A stretch of DNA of 57,522 nucleotides from a virus: positions 1-57,522 of the IMG/VR virus record IMGVR_UViG_3300042325_000111; one strand, 5' to 3'. Under the pieces are notes generated by a model. That model was given only the letters and a program-made list of their open reading frames with translations, was not told the DNA's origin and did not search any database. Both the position numbers and the translations under genes were made by a program. This document shows positions 34,901 through 45,600 of this stretch, piece by piece. Every line of letters begins with the position of its first letter. Position 1 is the first letter of the stretch.

Positions 34901-36552
34901 GGTCTGATCTAGTATACGGTAATGGAACATTTGTTGCTATTACTAGTTCAACAGCAAATGTTGCATATTCTACAGATTTTGGATCAACATGGGTATCAGG
35001 ATCAGGGTTATCAAGTACTACATGGTCAGATATTGCATATGGCGCTGGTATCTTTGTTGCAGTTGCAACAGGTGGTACTACTGCGGCGTATAGCACAACC
35101 AATGGAGCAACATGGACAGTAGTAGTGTTACCAGTATCCGGAAATTGGTCATCTATTGCGTTTGGTAATGGTCGATTTGTTATAGTGTCGAGTACGTCTG
35201 CAACACCATTATACAGTTTTAATGGGTCAACTTGGTATGCATCACCTTACGCAATTGCATCATCAATTCTTAGATACGGTGACGGTGTTTTTGTTGCAGT
35301 AAGAGAATCATTATCTAGTTACACAAGCGAAAGTGGTATTATATGGTCATCAAAATACCCGTTACCAACTGCTGGAATACGTACCGATATGGCATTTGGC
35401 TATAATAGTGCTAACGCTGGGAAATTTATATGTATTTCGGCTAATTCATATGTTAGCATAATTTCTGCAGGGTGCTGCATGCAAGCACGGGCTATTACAA
35501 AAGATGGTGCAATTTCCAAATTAAGTATATGGGAGCCAGGATCAAATTATATAAATGCTCCAACAATCGTAGTTGCTGATCCGAATAATACAAATGAAGT
35601 ATCAATAACATTACGTACTGGTTCAGGAGTACTAGCTAGCCCAACATTTGTTAATCGAGGTTCTGGTTATAATACATCATCTACGTTAATATCAGTAGTT
35701 GGTAACGGATATGCTGATGATTATCAACTTGGTATATCGTTATATTGTACTAATTTAACATCATTACCTGCACCTGGCGATAATTTAACAATTAATGGAA
35801 ACTCACAAACGTACAAAGTGGCATCATCGACTATATTAAACGGCACAACAGCTCCAAATCTTAGTGCATTGTTAACAGTGTCACCTGGATTTACAATAAC
35901 TACTTCTCCTAACCATGGAGCATCGTTTATAATTCGAGAAAAATATAGTCAAGTACGATTAACAAATCATGACTTTTTAAATATAGGGTACGGCAATACA
36001 TACCAATCGAGTTACCCAGGATTACCAAGTGAAACCGGATTAATGCCGCAAAACCAAACAGTTGAAACAAATAATGGTAGGGTGTTTTATTCGTCAACTG
36101 ACCAAGATGGTAACTTTAAAGTTGGTGAATTGTTTGCAGTAGAGCAAGCAACTGGTATTGTTACATTAAGTGCATCGCAATTTGGATTGCAAGGATTATC
36201 ACAATTGAAAATAGGTGGTGTTGCTGTTGGTGCATCTGCGGTAGTAATTGAACAATTTAGTACTGATCCGACATTCTTAGCTAATTCAAATTCAATTCTT
36301 CCTACGCAACGAGCAATTAAAAGTTATCTAACAGCAAGATTGTCACAAGGTGGATCAAATACATTTACTGGACAATTAATAGCAGGTACTGTAGTTGTCG
36401 GTGGCGCTAATAAAATTGGAAGTACACTCGGTGAAGGAAATAGCGGATGGCTAGTTAAAATGACAAATAAAGTAAACATACAAGGCCAATTTGGCGGTGT
36501 GGATGGAGATTTAGCAGCACTAAGTTTCTTTATAAAATCATGGAAACGTTAA
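28981..36552 (+). CDS. giant multidomain tail fibre, 2523 aa
   Basis: Modular adhesin. Residues 1-300 hold about six repeats of roughly 45 aa with the pattern W-x-G-x-W...Y...D-x-V-x-Y-x-G-x-x-Y-x-C...H-T-S, like carbohydrate-binding (CBM5/12) modules; another copy follows near 400 (WTNRWISNTEYAVDDLVRW). A pectin-lyase-like beta-helix begins near 503 (FYVATNGEDLPTRGTTW) and contains one 'LRDARFIVAAFIYDISRGAN' helical unit. After Ser/Thr-rich Ig-like beta repeats, residues about 1886-2150 carry at least five 'AYGN..FVA.....AYST(D/N)G.TW' repeats resembling a BNR-like beta-propeller. The end has the DQDGNFKVGELFAVEQATG and SILPTQRAIKSYL modules shared with the 3188-aa paralogue. It starts 32 bp after the 124-aa gene. 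Confidence 0.88.
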   Translation: MAEFKIGRFKFAWSGAWQTNYTYIRDMVVQFNGKTYVCIVPHTSDDFNQDIVHYTPDGEFTPYWSLMINGNTWVGPWEPTTSYGTGNIVIFGGYVYLCNTPHTSNSTFSDDNWDIFGQFTVWKGNWAVSTLYGIGDIVKYGGMNYICSVTHTSASTIDIGLEANIASWAIFNKSVQYKGSWTAAYRYKLNDVVKVGSNLWISTGGHSSGSSFSETNWTLWLAGLEYNSVWDNVTTYDKNDTVRYGGYLYVNKTSNNIGNAPSIESANWTLLTTSYEIKDDWSTAVSYKIGAVVRYHGRVYSAIANSTAQNPVAFAISTTYTASGSLGTTLKVNSSAGITIGMNVIGAGFTRGQTVVSIIDNVTVQLNEEPDDAVVNAQPLTFSGVNYIFWKLIIPGINWTNRWISNTEYAVDDLVRWNQGVFRCISNHSSTILNSPNLDTSNALWVLYIQDDIYNGTNNPGEFLTRNNGVNVALPIGASTNVLKTVDSTPTWSNIFTTPNVFYVATNGEDLPTRGTTWDIPWKTVAYACQQVGLGTLNPTARALLLSNVEFLVTDTYQWMLFQKYNNYAPFSSSTVIDQTKTLRDARFIVAAFIYDISRGANSQTVAATFTFFSKEKNNAFVTAGVAANMPIFIEALSRLFTVINLVMSNTALPTNNNYQLINAVPAPITQTIFPNQLIETTAVSKLITLQTIISTALLNQDTSLVPSPNQGLAATIFVKSGTYSELLPITISANVTLMGEELRSTVVQPIDAINTLCTHTDDDQNLFTVGTTVHMADGTPIQFVSINPVGELSTILGGVTPGQTYYVIGNSITETSFAVSLTAGSVTRVTLTRNTGFMNVYGGNALNDMFYVRNGTSIRNMTLTGLLGTLTAQNQYLTRRPTGGSYVSLDPGAGPDDVSAWIFRKSPYVQNVTTFGTGVTGLKIDSTLHNGGNRSVVCNDFTQIISDGIGIWCYGGNALVEAVSVFSYYGYAGYMAENGGKIRATNGNSSYGTYGVISEGYDNSESPIIGTVNNRATQATASVVSSLGANSNILKIQYDHAGSNYNNPVTNLIKNSNNFLTNWNIDNFVSIAQNTISPSGLSDGWMLTTTSSAYDAGQVAQQISIPPSGKVFTNISGTNISGSGIGATFNVTVTSAEYVVSVNLPGSGYVVNNTISIPGNLVGGNAGTNDITITVQSLTGTGIQTVMLSGIIPSNTIVPYTLSIYCKKGNAAAISLYAFFLGSSTKGSQLTYNFNSNTATVSSEDGGGVVPTQYSVIPITNGWYRISFTVYDILALNTTLEFRIYPRSRAGGTTGYTYVYGAQVERASTASFYLETSTQRYCSYANYRITGAGTGVVVEGNEIRSNAVFQARIFDTGLGLGGSGYINSSNNAQGGTSTYITLAQSDVNVANNYVGMRLFVNSGTGAGQYGYIAAYDTVSKNAYVLKESITPLAITNTTSGTNLITLNSSADVTTLYVNQPIQFIPATFTTSITSVGQDQITVSVAIGGLINTLTVSSTAKLRVGMAITFTGTTFSNITPNFSYYIVSIIDTATINISTSNGGVVLGLVSAIGLMTLNYPNSTSYIIGPTTNMVVNYAIQYTGATMAGIKVGTTYYIQDVIDSTNFTMASSLVSIIANATSSIDNSLTIDTSVNLKPFTPIIFTGTTFGGIVVHTKYYIHKIPTVTSITLTSSLLLRTATATTEVSNLITVDSTAGFVVGNPIIFVGPAFGGITSEQIYYIQVVNDAVSFTISTTTSGAAYNLSSATGSLIVKTANGTVSLSTASGTMVGTSTSPKLTLSAASGSMVGTFSAPLFGGVTSGTIYYVKTINVGSPNTITITATSNGSTAVSVTTAVGLMQIGEVGWDHINAGTPIVTNFDSSSVYFIEPKITSSLPNFEIALSVAPFASAIGIAYGNNTFIAIQTSSQTAYASTNGEVWTNLTLPVVATWTDIAYGNTYWVIISSAGTGSGSTVLVSTTNGDSWKTAYLPSISTWSDLVYGNGTFVAITSSTANVAYSTDFGSTWVSGSGLSSTTWSDIAYGAGIFVAVATGGTTAAYSTTNGATWTVVVLPVSGNWSSIAFGNGRFVIVSSTSATPLYSFNGSTWYASPYAIASSILRYGDGVFVAVRESLSSYTSESGIIWSSKYPLPTAGIRTDMAFGYNSANAGKFICISANSYVSIISAGCCMQARAITKDGAISKLSIWEPGSNYINAPTIVVADPNNTNEVSITLRTGSGVLASPTFVNRGSGYNTSSTLISVVGNGYADDYQLGISLYCTNLTSLPAPGDNLTINGNSQTYKVASSTILNGTTAPNLSALLTVSPGFTITTSPNHGASFIIREKYSQVRLTNHDFLNIGYGNTYQSSYPGLPSETGLMPQNQTVETNNGRVFYSSTDQDGNFKVGELFAVEQATGIVTLSASQFGLQGLSQLKIGGVAVGASAVVIEQFSTDPTFLANSNSILPTQRAIKSYLTARLSQGGSNTFTGQLIAGTVVVGGANKIGSTLGEGNSGWLVKMTNKVNIQGQFGGVDGDLAALSFFIKSWKR

Positions 36553-36567
36553 ACGTGAGTAATGCGG

Positions 36568-36575
36568 GATAAATA
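36568..36575 (+). promoter_or_regulatory. T4-late-type promoter box GATAAATA before the 3188-aa fibre
   Basis: 29 bp before the ATG at 36605, with TTGGAG as a possible ribosome site 6 bp before the start. It separates expression of the second giant fibre from the first. Confidence 0.5.
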
Positions 36576-36604
36576 TATGATAATATACATAGTTGGAGTA
36601 TTAA

Positions 36605-39600
36605 ATGGCTGAATTTAAGTTAGGTAGAATTAGATTTGTATGGCAAGGTCCTTGGACTACCGGAACATCTTACATAGTTGACGACGTGGTAAACAGGGGT
36701 GGTAAAAGTTATATTTGTGTAGTAAATCATACGGCTGCGGCTAGCTTTACTACTGATATTTCTACAATACCGAGTAAATGGAATTTAGTTGCAGATGGCA
36801 CAAGTTGGAGGGGCGATTGGCTTCCATCTACAGCGTATGAAGCAGGCGATCAAGTAAAAAATGGCGGTATTGTATATATTTGTTCAACAGGTCACACTTC
36901 TGCAACTTATGTAACTCCTACATATTTAGGGTTAGAATATGATTTTTCAAAATGGACTGTATTTGCATCTTCATTTAATTGGACAGGCGAATGGGCACCT
37001 AATAGTAGATACAAATTAAATGATTTAATAAAATATAGTGGTATTACATATATTTGTAATTTAAATCATATTAGTAGTGCCAGTACAACACTTGGATTAG
37101 AACCTGATTTATCAAAATGGTCTGTGTTTAGTGATGGTATTTCATATGTTGGAATGTGGACTACATCTACAAGATATAAATTAAATGATGTAGTAAAATA
37201 TGGTGCAGATTTATGGATCTGTACATTGTTTCATACATCATCTACTTTTATTGATGATTCAAGCAATTGGAGTATATTTGTTGCAGGTATTCAATTTGAA
37301 AACTCATGGAACAATGGAACAACGTATCAAGTAGGTGACATTGTTACTTATGGTGGTTATACGTATGTTGCAAAAACAGTTCATGAAAACAAAGCACCGA
37401 TAGCTAATCCTAACGATTGGGATGTATTTACTACTGGTTTTAATTTTAGAAGTGATTGGGATAGTACAACTGCATATAAGATCGGTGATGTAGTAAGATT
37501 GCATGGATATACATATGTAGCACTATTTGATAGCACTAATGATTTACCTCCTAGTATAGTATGGAGTAAATTAAATTCTGGTATTTCATGGACAAACAAT
37601 GCACAAACGTATACATCAGTATCTGGTACTAACGTAACAGGTTCTGGTACCGGGGCACAATTTAACATTGTACGTTCTAAAACTGTATATACAATAACTG
37701 TAACTTCAGGTTATGCAGGTACTAGTTATGTTACTGGTAATACTATTAAGATATTAGGTTCAGCAGTAGGCGGTCTATCACCAGTAAACGATATTCTTAT
37801 TACAGTTACTGCTACATCTGGTGAAATAACAGATATTACATGGACTGGTAAATCAGTAACTTGGACATTGGGTATTTCTTATTCTCTAGGTGATGTTGTA
37901 ACGTTTGGTGCAAACAGTTACATTTGTTCACTTACTCATACTGCAGTACCTAGTAATAGACCGGATAACGACACCTCTGGCACAAATTGGAATGCATTAG
38001 CATTAGGATCTGATGTTAACGCATTGACAACTCAAGGCGATATGTTATATTATGGCCAAACTGGTCCTACTAGATTGCCAGTCGGTATTGAAGGCCAAAT
38101 TCTGCGTGTTACTAATGGTTATCCAACATGGTCAAATTATGGATTAATTAATAATTTAGTGTATGTAGGGCCATTAGGATCTGATGTTGCTGCTCCTCAG
38201 GCAGGATTAACTATTGATAAACCGTGGAAATCAGTTAGGTTTGCATGTCATCAGATTGAACATGGATATCAAAATCCAAATGCTAAATCATTAATACTAA
38301 GAAACAAGCAATTTATTATTAAAGAAGTTAATAATTTTTTATCGTATACATATAAAGTTTCAATTACTGGTACATCAGGCGGCGCGTTAACCTCACCTAA
38401 TACAGCAATGCTATCTGTAAATATGCCAATTCGTTTTGCAAATACAACTGGTAACGTGTCAATATCTACGACGTATTATGTTAAACAGATTCTTAGTTCA
38501 ACATTATTTACTATTTCGACAGCAGTTGGTGGAACTGCATTTACTGCAAGTGGTTCGGGAACAAATACCGGTACATTTTATTACGATCAAACAAAAGCTG
38601 AACGTGATGCAGGTATTATCGTTGAAGCAGTTGCACATGATTTAAGTAGATTGGGTACACAAAAAACTACTGCTGCTGCATTAGCATATTTTAATACCGC
38701 CGGTACAACTTATATTACTACAACTACTGGATATGAAGTATTACAATTTACCAGTGCTGTAAATTATTTGTCAACATTATTAGGAAATGTATTAACCAAT
38801 ACTATTCCAACTTTTAATTATCAAATATTAAATGGTGCAAGCGTTACTGCTGCACAAATTACTGATTTAACAATTACTGCAGAAACTGGAGTTGTTAGTA
38901 CTGCACAGAATTTAGTTTCAATTGTTACTACTGGTCTTACTTCAGGATCTGCAGCTGCAGTACCAACTGCAATTGTTCCAAATACAACAATATCAGTTAA
39001 GACTGGAACATATACTGAAATTTTACCAATCGTGCTACCTGCAAATACTGCAATCGTAGGCGATGAATTACGTAATACTGTAATACAACCTGCACTTGCT
39101 AATCCTAATATAGCAACATCTGCATTAAAAACACAATTAGCACTAACACGGTTTAAAACAGTAATTCCAAATTTAATTGCAAATACTACAATTACACCTA
39201 CTAGTGGAAATACTACTGCACAAGTTACAACATTACCTGCAGGTAGCACAGGGTCGTTGACTGCAATTAGTAATTTAAAAACTAGTTTTGATATTGTATA
39301 CGGCTTAGTAGCAAACGGTTTGGGTGGAGAATCAAGTATTGTCCGTCCATTGCCGACTGGCTATAATACCACATTAATAAATGTTGCGTATAGCGCAAGT
39401 GGAAATTTAACAGGTAACACTACCGGTTACGGAGATGCAATTACACAAATTCAACAAAACTATGCGTTTATTGCAGCTGAGATTTCAGCAGTTATCGTTG
39501 GTCAAGGAACTGTTACATCTGCATTTGATGCAAAAGGATATCGAGATACTTCTTATATTTTAGATTCATTAATTTATGATTTAACATATGGTGGTAATTC

Positions 39601-42600
39601 TCAAAGTAACATTGCAGGTAGTTCGTATTATTCGTTGTATGTATTAAGCATTTTATCAGTTGACAAAACACCATTTGTTACTGCAATTACTCGATTAAAA
39701 ACTATCATTTCGCCAATCATACAACAAACAGTACTTTCTACTGCACAATTTATTATTACACAAAATGTATCAGGAACTGCAGGTTCTGTAAATGCTGGAA
39801 AATTTGCAGAAGAAAGATTACAAAATATTATTAATTGGATTAATAACGGAACTAGTGATACAGGAGTTGCACCATATACTGGTTGGACTAGTTCTGAATT
39901 ACAAACTGCTTATAATGCGTTAATTAGCCAATCTAGCAATATCCAATCAGATGCAGTATCTTGGTGCCAGAAATATTTTCAATCTATACCATTTAGTACT
40001 ACATTGGCATATCGTGATGCTGGTTTAATAATTAATAATTTAGCATATGATATGATTTTTGGTACAAACTTTAATGCAATCCAAACAGGTCGTTTATATA
40101 ATAGAGCAACTACACGTGAAATTGCATTAAGATCTACTAATGAATTAAAATTAACACTTGGTTCAATTAACTTTATGTATTATAAAGCTAAACAAATTGC
40201 TGCAAGTGGTGCATCTGTTCAACTACAAACAACAATTGATGATATTAGTAATTTCTTAACAGGTGGTGCGTCACCTCCAAACATTACAATGCCACAACCG
40301 GCATTACCTGCATCATCATATACTGGTGTACCAGGTACTGTAATATCAGGAGGTGGTGATGGATTCGCTGCATTTACTATAAACAGAATTACTAATACCA
40401 ATGGATATTATGCATACACGGTTACACCAACATCTGCTGGGGCAAATTATACTACTTCTAGTAAAATAAAAATATTAGGCACTAGTATTGGTGGCGCAAC
40501 TCCGGTAAATGATATTGTTCTTAATGTAACACGAGTTACAACAGGCGGCGTAGTTGCGGCTACGTATTCTGATGCAATTGCAGCAGCTGGTTTAATTGAA
40601 TCAAATAGACAATTTGTATTAGCTGAAATTATTGCATATATTGATACAAACTATTCATCAATTACTACCGATTCTACATATTCTGTTACAAAAACACAAC
40701 GAGATGCTAGCTATATATTAGATGCAATTAAATTTGATTTAATGTATGGAGGTAATTGGGCGTCTCAGAACGCAGGAATGTCATACTATTCGGCACTATA
40801 TGGTACACAAATAACATCAGGGTTTACTACTGCATTTGTTAATACTGTTGGGTATATTAGTACACTATTACAATTGATTGTAATAGGTAACACCGTTAGT
40901 AGTCCGCTGCAAGTTGTTATACCGCAAGTTGTTCCGCCTATTACACAAATAGTAGGAGCACTAAAAGATGCTACTCAAATTGCTGCATTAACTACGATAA
41001 TTACTAACTTTATCACTAATGGTTTAACTAACGGTGCTCCTGTAGTTACAGTAACTACTATTGCAACACTTGATACATTTACATCAAACGGACACGGTTT
41101 AAATAATGGCGACATTGTTATACCACAAGCAACTTCAAACGGATTAGTTTCAACTGTTATTGGATATGGTACACAATATTTTGTAGTTTCGTCTAATACA
41201 AATACATTTAAATTATCAGCAAGTTACAATGGCGCTGCATTAACTACATTTACAAATGGTACTGGATTATCGATTAAACTTCAAAAAATTGTTATGCCAA
41301 GTTTAACATGGGTTAACTCGACTGGTATTGCTGCGTATACTGCAGTTACTTCTCTAATATCAACATATCAAACATCAGTTGTTACATATTTAACTACTAA
41401 TTTTTCAGCGTTGCAATACCTTTCATTATACGTATCGCGCGATGTGAATAGTGTAGTAATTGCAACACTGTTAGATATGCTGTTAGGTAGTAATTATGCA
41501 GGAATACACACAGGCCGTGCATATAACAGACTACAAGATTACAAAGTACAAGGATATGAAAAAACTGCAACGATTGCATCATTAAATTATTTAGAAACAT
41601 TACTTTCTAGTACATTATCTAGTTCAGTTTATTCGTCTCAGTTGTCTAGAATAGATACTTCAATTTATTTAATTATTAAAATGTTAGAATTTGGTTCAGG
41701 AATTTTACCTGAAATCAACGGAACTGTAACATATAATAATAATTTAGGTATAATTAAAGGTTCAGAGATTTTACGTGCAAATATTCCATTTCTTACAGCA
41801 GAAGCAGTTGCGTTGTATAAAACTAGATTTGGTGGTAATGTTACTACAACTACTACCGGGTCTAATGAAATTACAACAAGTGCAGCTCATAATTTTGTAG
41901 TTAACGATCCGGTAGTATTTTCCGGTGTAAGTACAAGTGGACTAGTTGTTAACACTACCTACTATGTATTAACTGTTACGTCGCCTACTACATTTACTGT
42001 TACTGCAGTTGCAGGGTATTTAAACAGTAATCAAGGTACAGTATATCCTCCAGTATCTGTAACTAGCTCATCTCCTACGGGATTTACAGTTGCATACTCA
42101 TTTAGTCCTAATAAAGTTATTACTGATCTTACATATTTGTTAAATGGTATTGTATATGATTTACAATATACAGGTAACTATAAAAGTTTAAGATATGTCG
42201 AATTGTTTAAAAATGAAATTAATGGATCACAAGCAAGCAACATGCTTTTAGTACGGAATGGTACTGGTTTAAGAAATTTAACAACTAGTGGTTTAGTTGG
42301 AACATTAACTAATCCAAATGCATACGGCACTAAACGTCCAACTGCAGGTGCATATGTGTCACTTGATCCAGGGTTTGGACCAAATGATTCAAATAGCTGG
42401 ATCATAACTAGATCACCATATGTACAAAACGTTACTACGTTTGGTACAGGATGCGTAGGTTTAAAAATTGATGGCGCGTTACATAATGGTGGTAATAGAT
42501 CTGTAGTTGCTAATGATTATACACAAGTGTTATCAGATGGTATTGGTGTATGGTGTACAGGTAATAATTCACTTACTGAATTAGTATCAGTGTTCTCATA

Positions 42601-45600
42601 TTACGGGTATTCTGGTTATTTGGCAGAATTAGGTGGACGGATTCGTGCAACAAATGGTAATAGTTCATACGGTACTTGGGGTGTTATTGCCGAAGGAACT
42701 GATGTAACTGAATTGCCAATCACTTGTATTTTAGATAATCATTCACAACAAGCACAAATTTCCAATGTATTTACAGATGGAACAAATAAAGTGTTACGTC
42801 TTGAATATAGTAATGCTGGTAGCAATTATACAAATACTGTAATGACAATTAGTGGTTCTGGATATAATATTGCAGCAACAGCTGACGAATTCCGTGATGC
42901 TGCTGTATTTGAAACTAGAATTATTGATTTAAATGATGGTAACGGGTATGGTGGTACTAATTATGGTACTGCAATCAACGCTGCTCAAAATGGTACATCT
43001 ACCTATATTACTATTGCAGCTACTGATATTGCGTTGAGCACTGCATATACAGGTATGAGAATACAACTTACAGCAGGTTCAGGTGTTGGCCAATATGGTA
43101 ATATTTTATCATATAATAATGGTACAAAAATTGCATTAGTATATAAAGATAGCTTTACTAATTTAACAGTAACCGCAACTGCAATTACAAATAATTTGTT
43201 AACTGTTGCTAGCACTGCTAAGATGTATGTAGGAATGCCAATTTATTTAAACACTACTGGTAATGGGTTAACTGCTAATACGTTATATTATGTTATTGCT
43301 GCAAACTTTTCAAGTACACAATTTGCAGTAAGCACTGTATTAGGTGGATCTGCAGTTACTATTACAGCAACTGGATCAGGATTAACCGTTACATTATATG
43401 CTGCAGGATGGGATCATGTAGTTGCAGGAACTGCTATTGTATCTACGTTAGATTTAACTACTCAATATAGTATTGAGCCAAGAATTAGTTATACTGATCC
43501 GGGGTATGCTGCAACGGCAAGAACCTTATCAACAACCGGTACTTGGGGTGCTGCAACTTACGGTAATAGTCGTTATATTTCTATTGCTACTGCTACTAGT
43601 AATTTAACACAGTATTCAAATGATGGCAAAACATGGGCTGCAGGAGGAACATTACCGTCATCTGCTAACTGGGCTAATGTAGTATATGGCGGCGGACAAG
43701 GTGCTACTGCGTATGCAGTTATTGGTGGTCTAGGCGGTTCTGGCGCAATTCTTACAGCAGTATTAGGTAGTGCAAACAGTGTTGGTGCACCGGGTGCAGA
43801 TCAAGTATTAAGCGTAACTATTGTTAATGGCGGTGTTGGGTATTACACAGCGCCAACTATTGTCTTTACTCCAGTAAGTGGTGGAACTGGTGCAATTGCA
43901 ACTTGCGCAGTATTAAATGGTTCAATTACTAGTGTAACAATTATAAGCAACGGTACTGCATATGCAGTAGCTCCTACTATATCTGCTGCAACTGATAGAG
44001 TTACAAAACTTGTAGTTACTGCATGGGGTACTGGTTATACATCAGCACCGACTGTAACATTATCAGGTGGCGGCTCTAGTAATCAAGCAACTGGTACTGC
44101 AGTGTTAACTAATAATGGTGTTAGTAGTATTACAATAGGAAATAATGGCGGAAGCGGTTATACATCTACTCCGACTGTATCTTTTGTTGATCCTACTGCA
44201 AAATATGTTACTATTGCGTCTAATGTAGCAGCTGCAGCGTTTTTATCTGCATCATCGACTGCAACTACTAACTGGACTGCTAGTACAACAGTTCCTCAAG
44301 CGTATGCAGATATTGCATATGGTAATGGGGTGTACGTTGCAGTTGGAGGCACATCGGGTGCAGCATCAACCACTGATGCAGTTACATGGGTTTCGCGTAC
44401 AATTCCAACATTAGGCGCAGGTACATATTCTGCTGTTGCATATGGTAATGGATACTTTGTTGCAATTTCGACAGGAAACTTAGTTACTGCAATTTCAACA
44501 AATGGCTTATCGTGGAGTGCAGGCGGTAGTTTACTATCGAATACAACATGGACAAGTGTTACATACGGTAATGGTAGATTTGTTGCAGTTGCAAGCGGCG
44601 CAAGAGTTACTGCATTTAGTATTGATAACGGTACTACTTGGACAACTTCGGCCAGCTTACCACCTGGTGGTAATGCTTGGTCAACTATTAGATATGGACA
44701 AGGTGTGTTCTTTGTAATTGCACAATCATCTACATCTGCAGCTACTAGCCCAGACGGTATTAACTGGACTTTAAGAACAATGCCAGGTACAAGTACAAAT
44801 TGGAAAGGTTTAGCATTTGGTAGCATTTCAAGAAATCCGTTATGGGTTGCAACGTCAGCTACTTCAGGTACAACTGCAGCTTCGATTCGTACTGGTGCGC
44901 AAACACTAGGCAGAATGAAAGCATTATCAGGCATATTAAGCGAAATACGAATAATTGAACCTGGTTCAGGTTATCCAAAGGGTACAGTAACTGCATCAAC
45001 AATAACTACAAACTTAATTACTGTTGATAATACAGAGAACTTAATAGATAGGCAACCTGTAGTATTTACAGAGACTGGTGCTAGTGGATTAACTGCAGGT
45101 GTTACATACTATGTAATTGGATCAACTATTACAAGTACACAATTTAAAGTTAGTGCAACTGCAGGTAGTGCAACTGCGATAACATTAATTAATTCTACGT
45201 TAACTGGTACATATAGAGCAGGACCTATATTAACACAAACTGATCCTAATAAAGTAATTACTGCAGCGTTAACTGTTAGGACAGGCGACGGTGCATTAGG
45301 TAATCCATCGTTTAGTAATAGAGGTACTAGCAACACAACAGCAACTGCAATTACATTAGGTGACGGATATGCTGATTTATATCAACCGAGCACATATATT
45401 ACAGTTAACAATTTGTTTTCAGTACCACAAGCTGGATCAAATATATCGTTCGCGTCAATACCTAACACATGGTATAAATTAGTATCTGTTGGTAATGTAT
45501 TAGGAAACGCTGGAGAATACAGTGCAACGTTCCAGATTAGTCCAGGACTTAGTGTATTACTTGCACCGGCATACGGTGATACGATTACAACAACGAATAA

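Noticed and set aside
44296-44934. 212-codon open frame on the - strand inside the 3188-aa fibre gene
   Set aside because: Valine/alanine/proline-rich antisense of a Gly/Thr/Ser-rich coding region; no ribosome site, no recognisable domain, fully inside a strong + strand gene.
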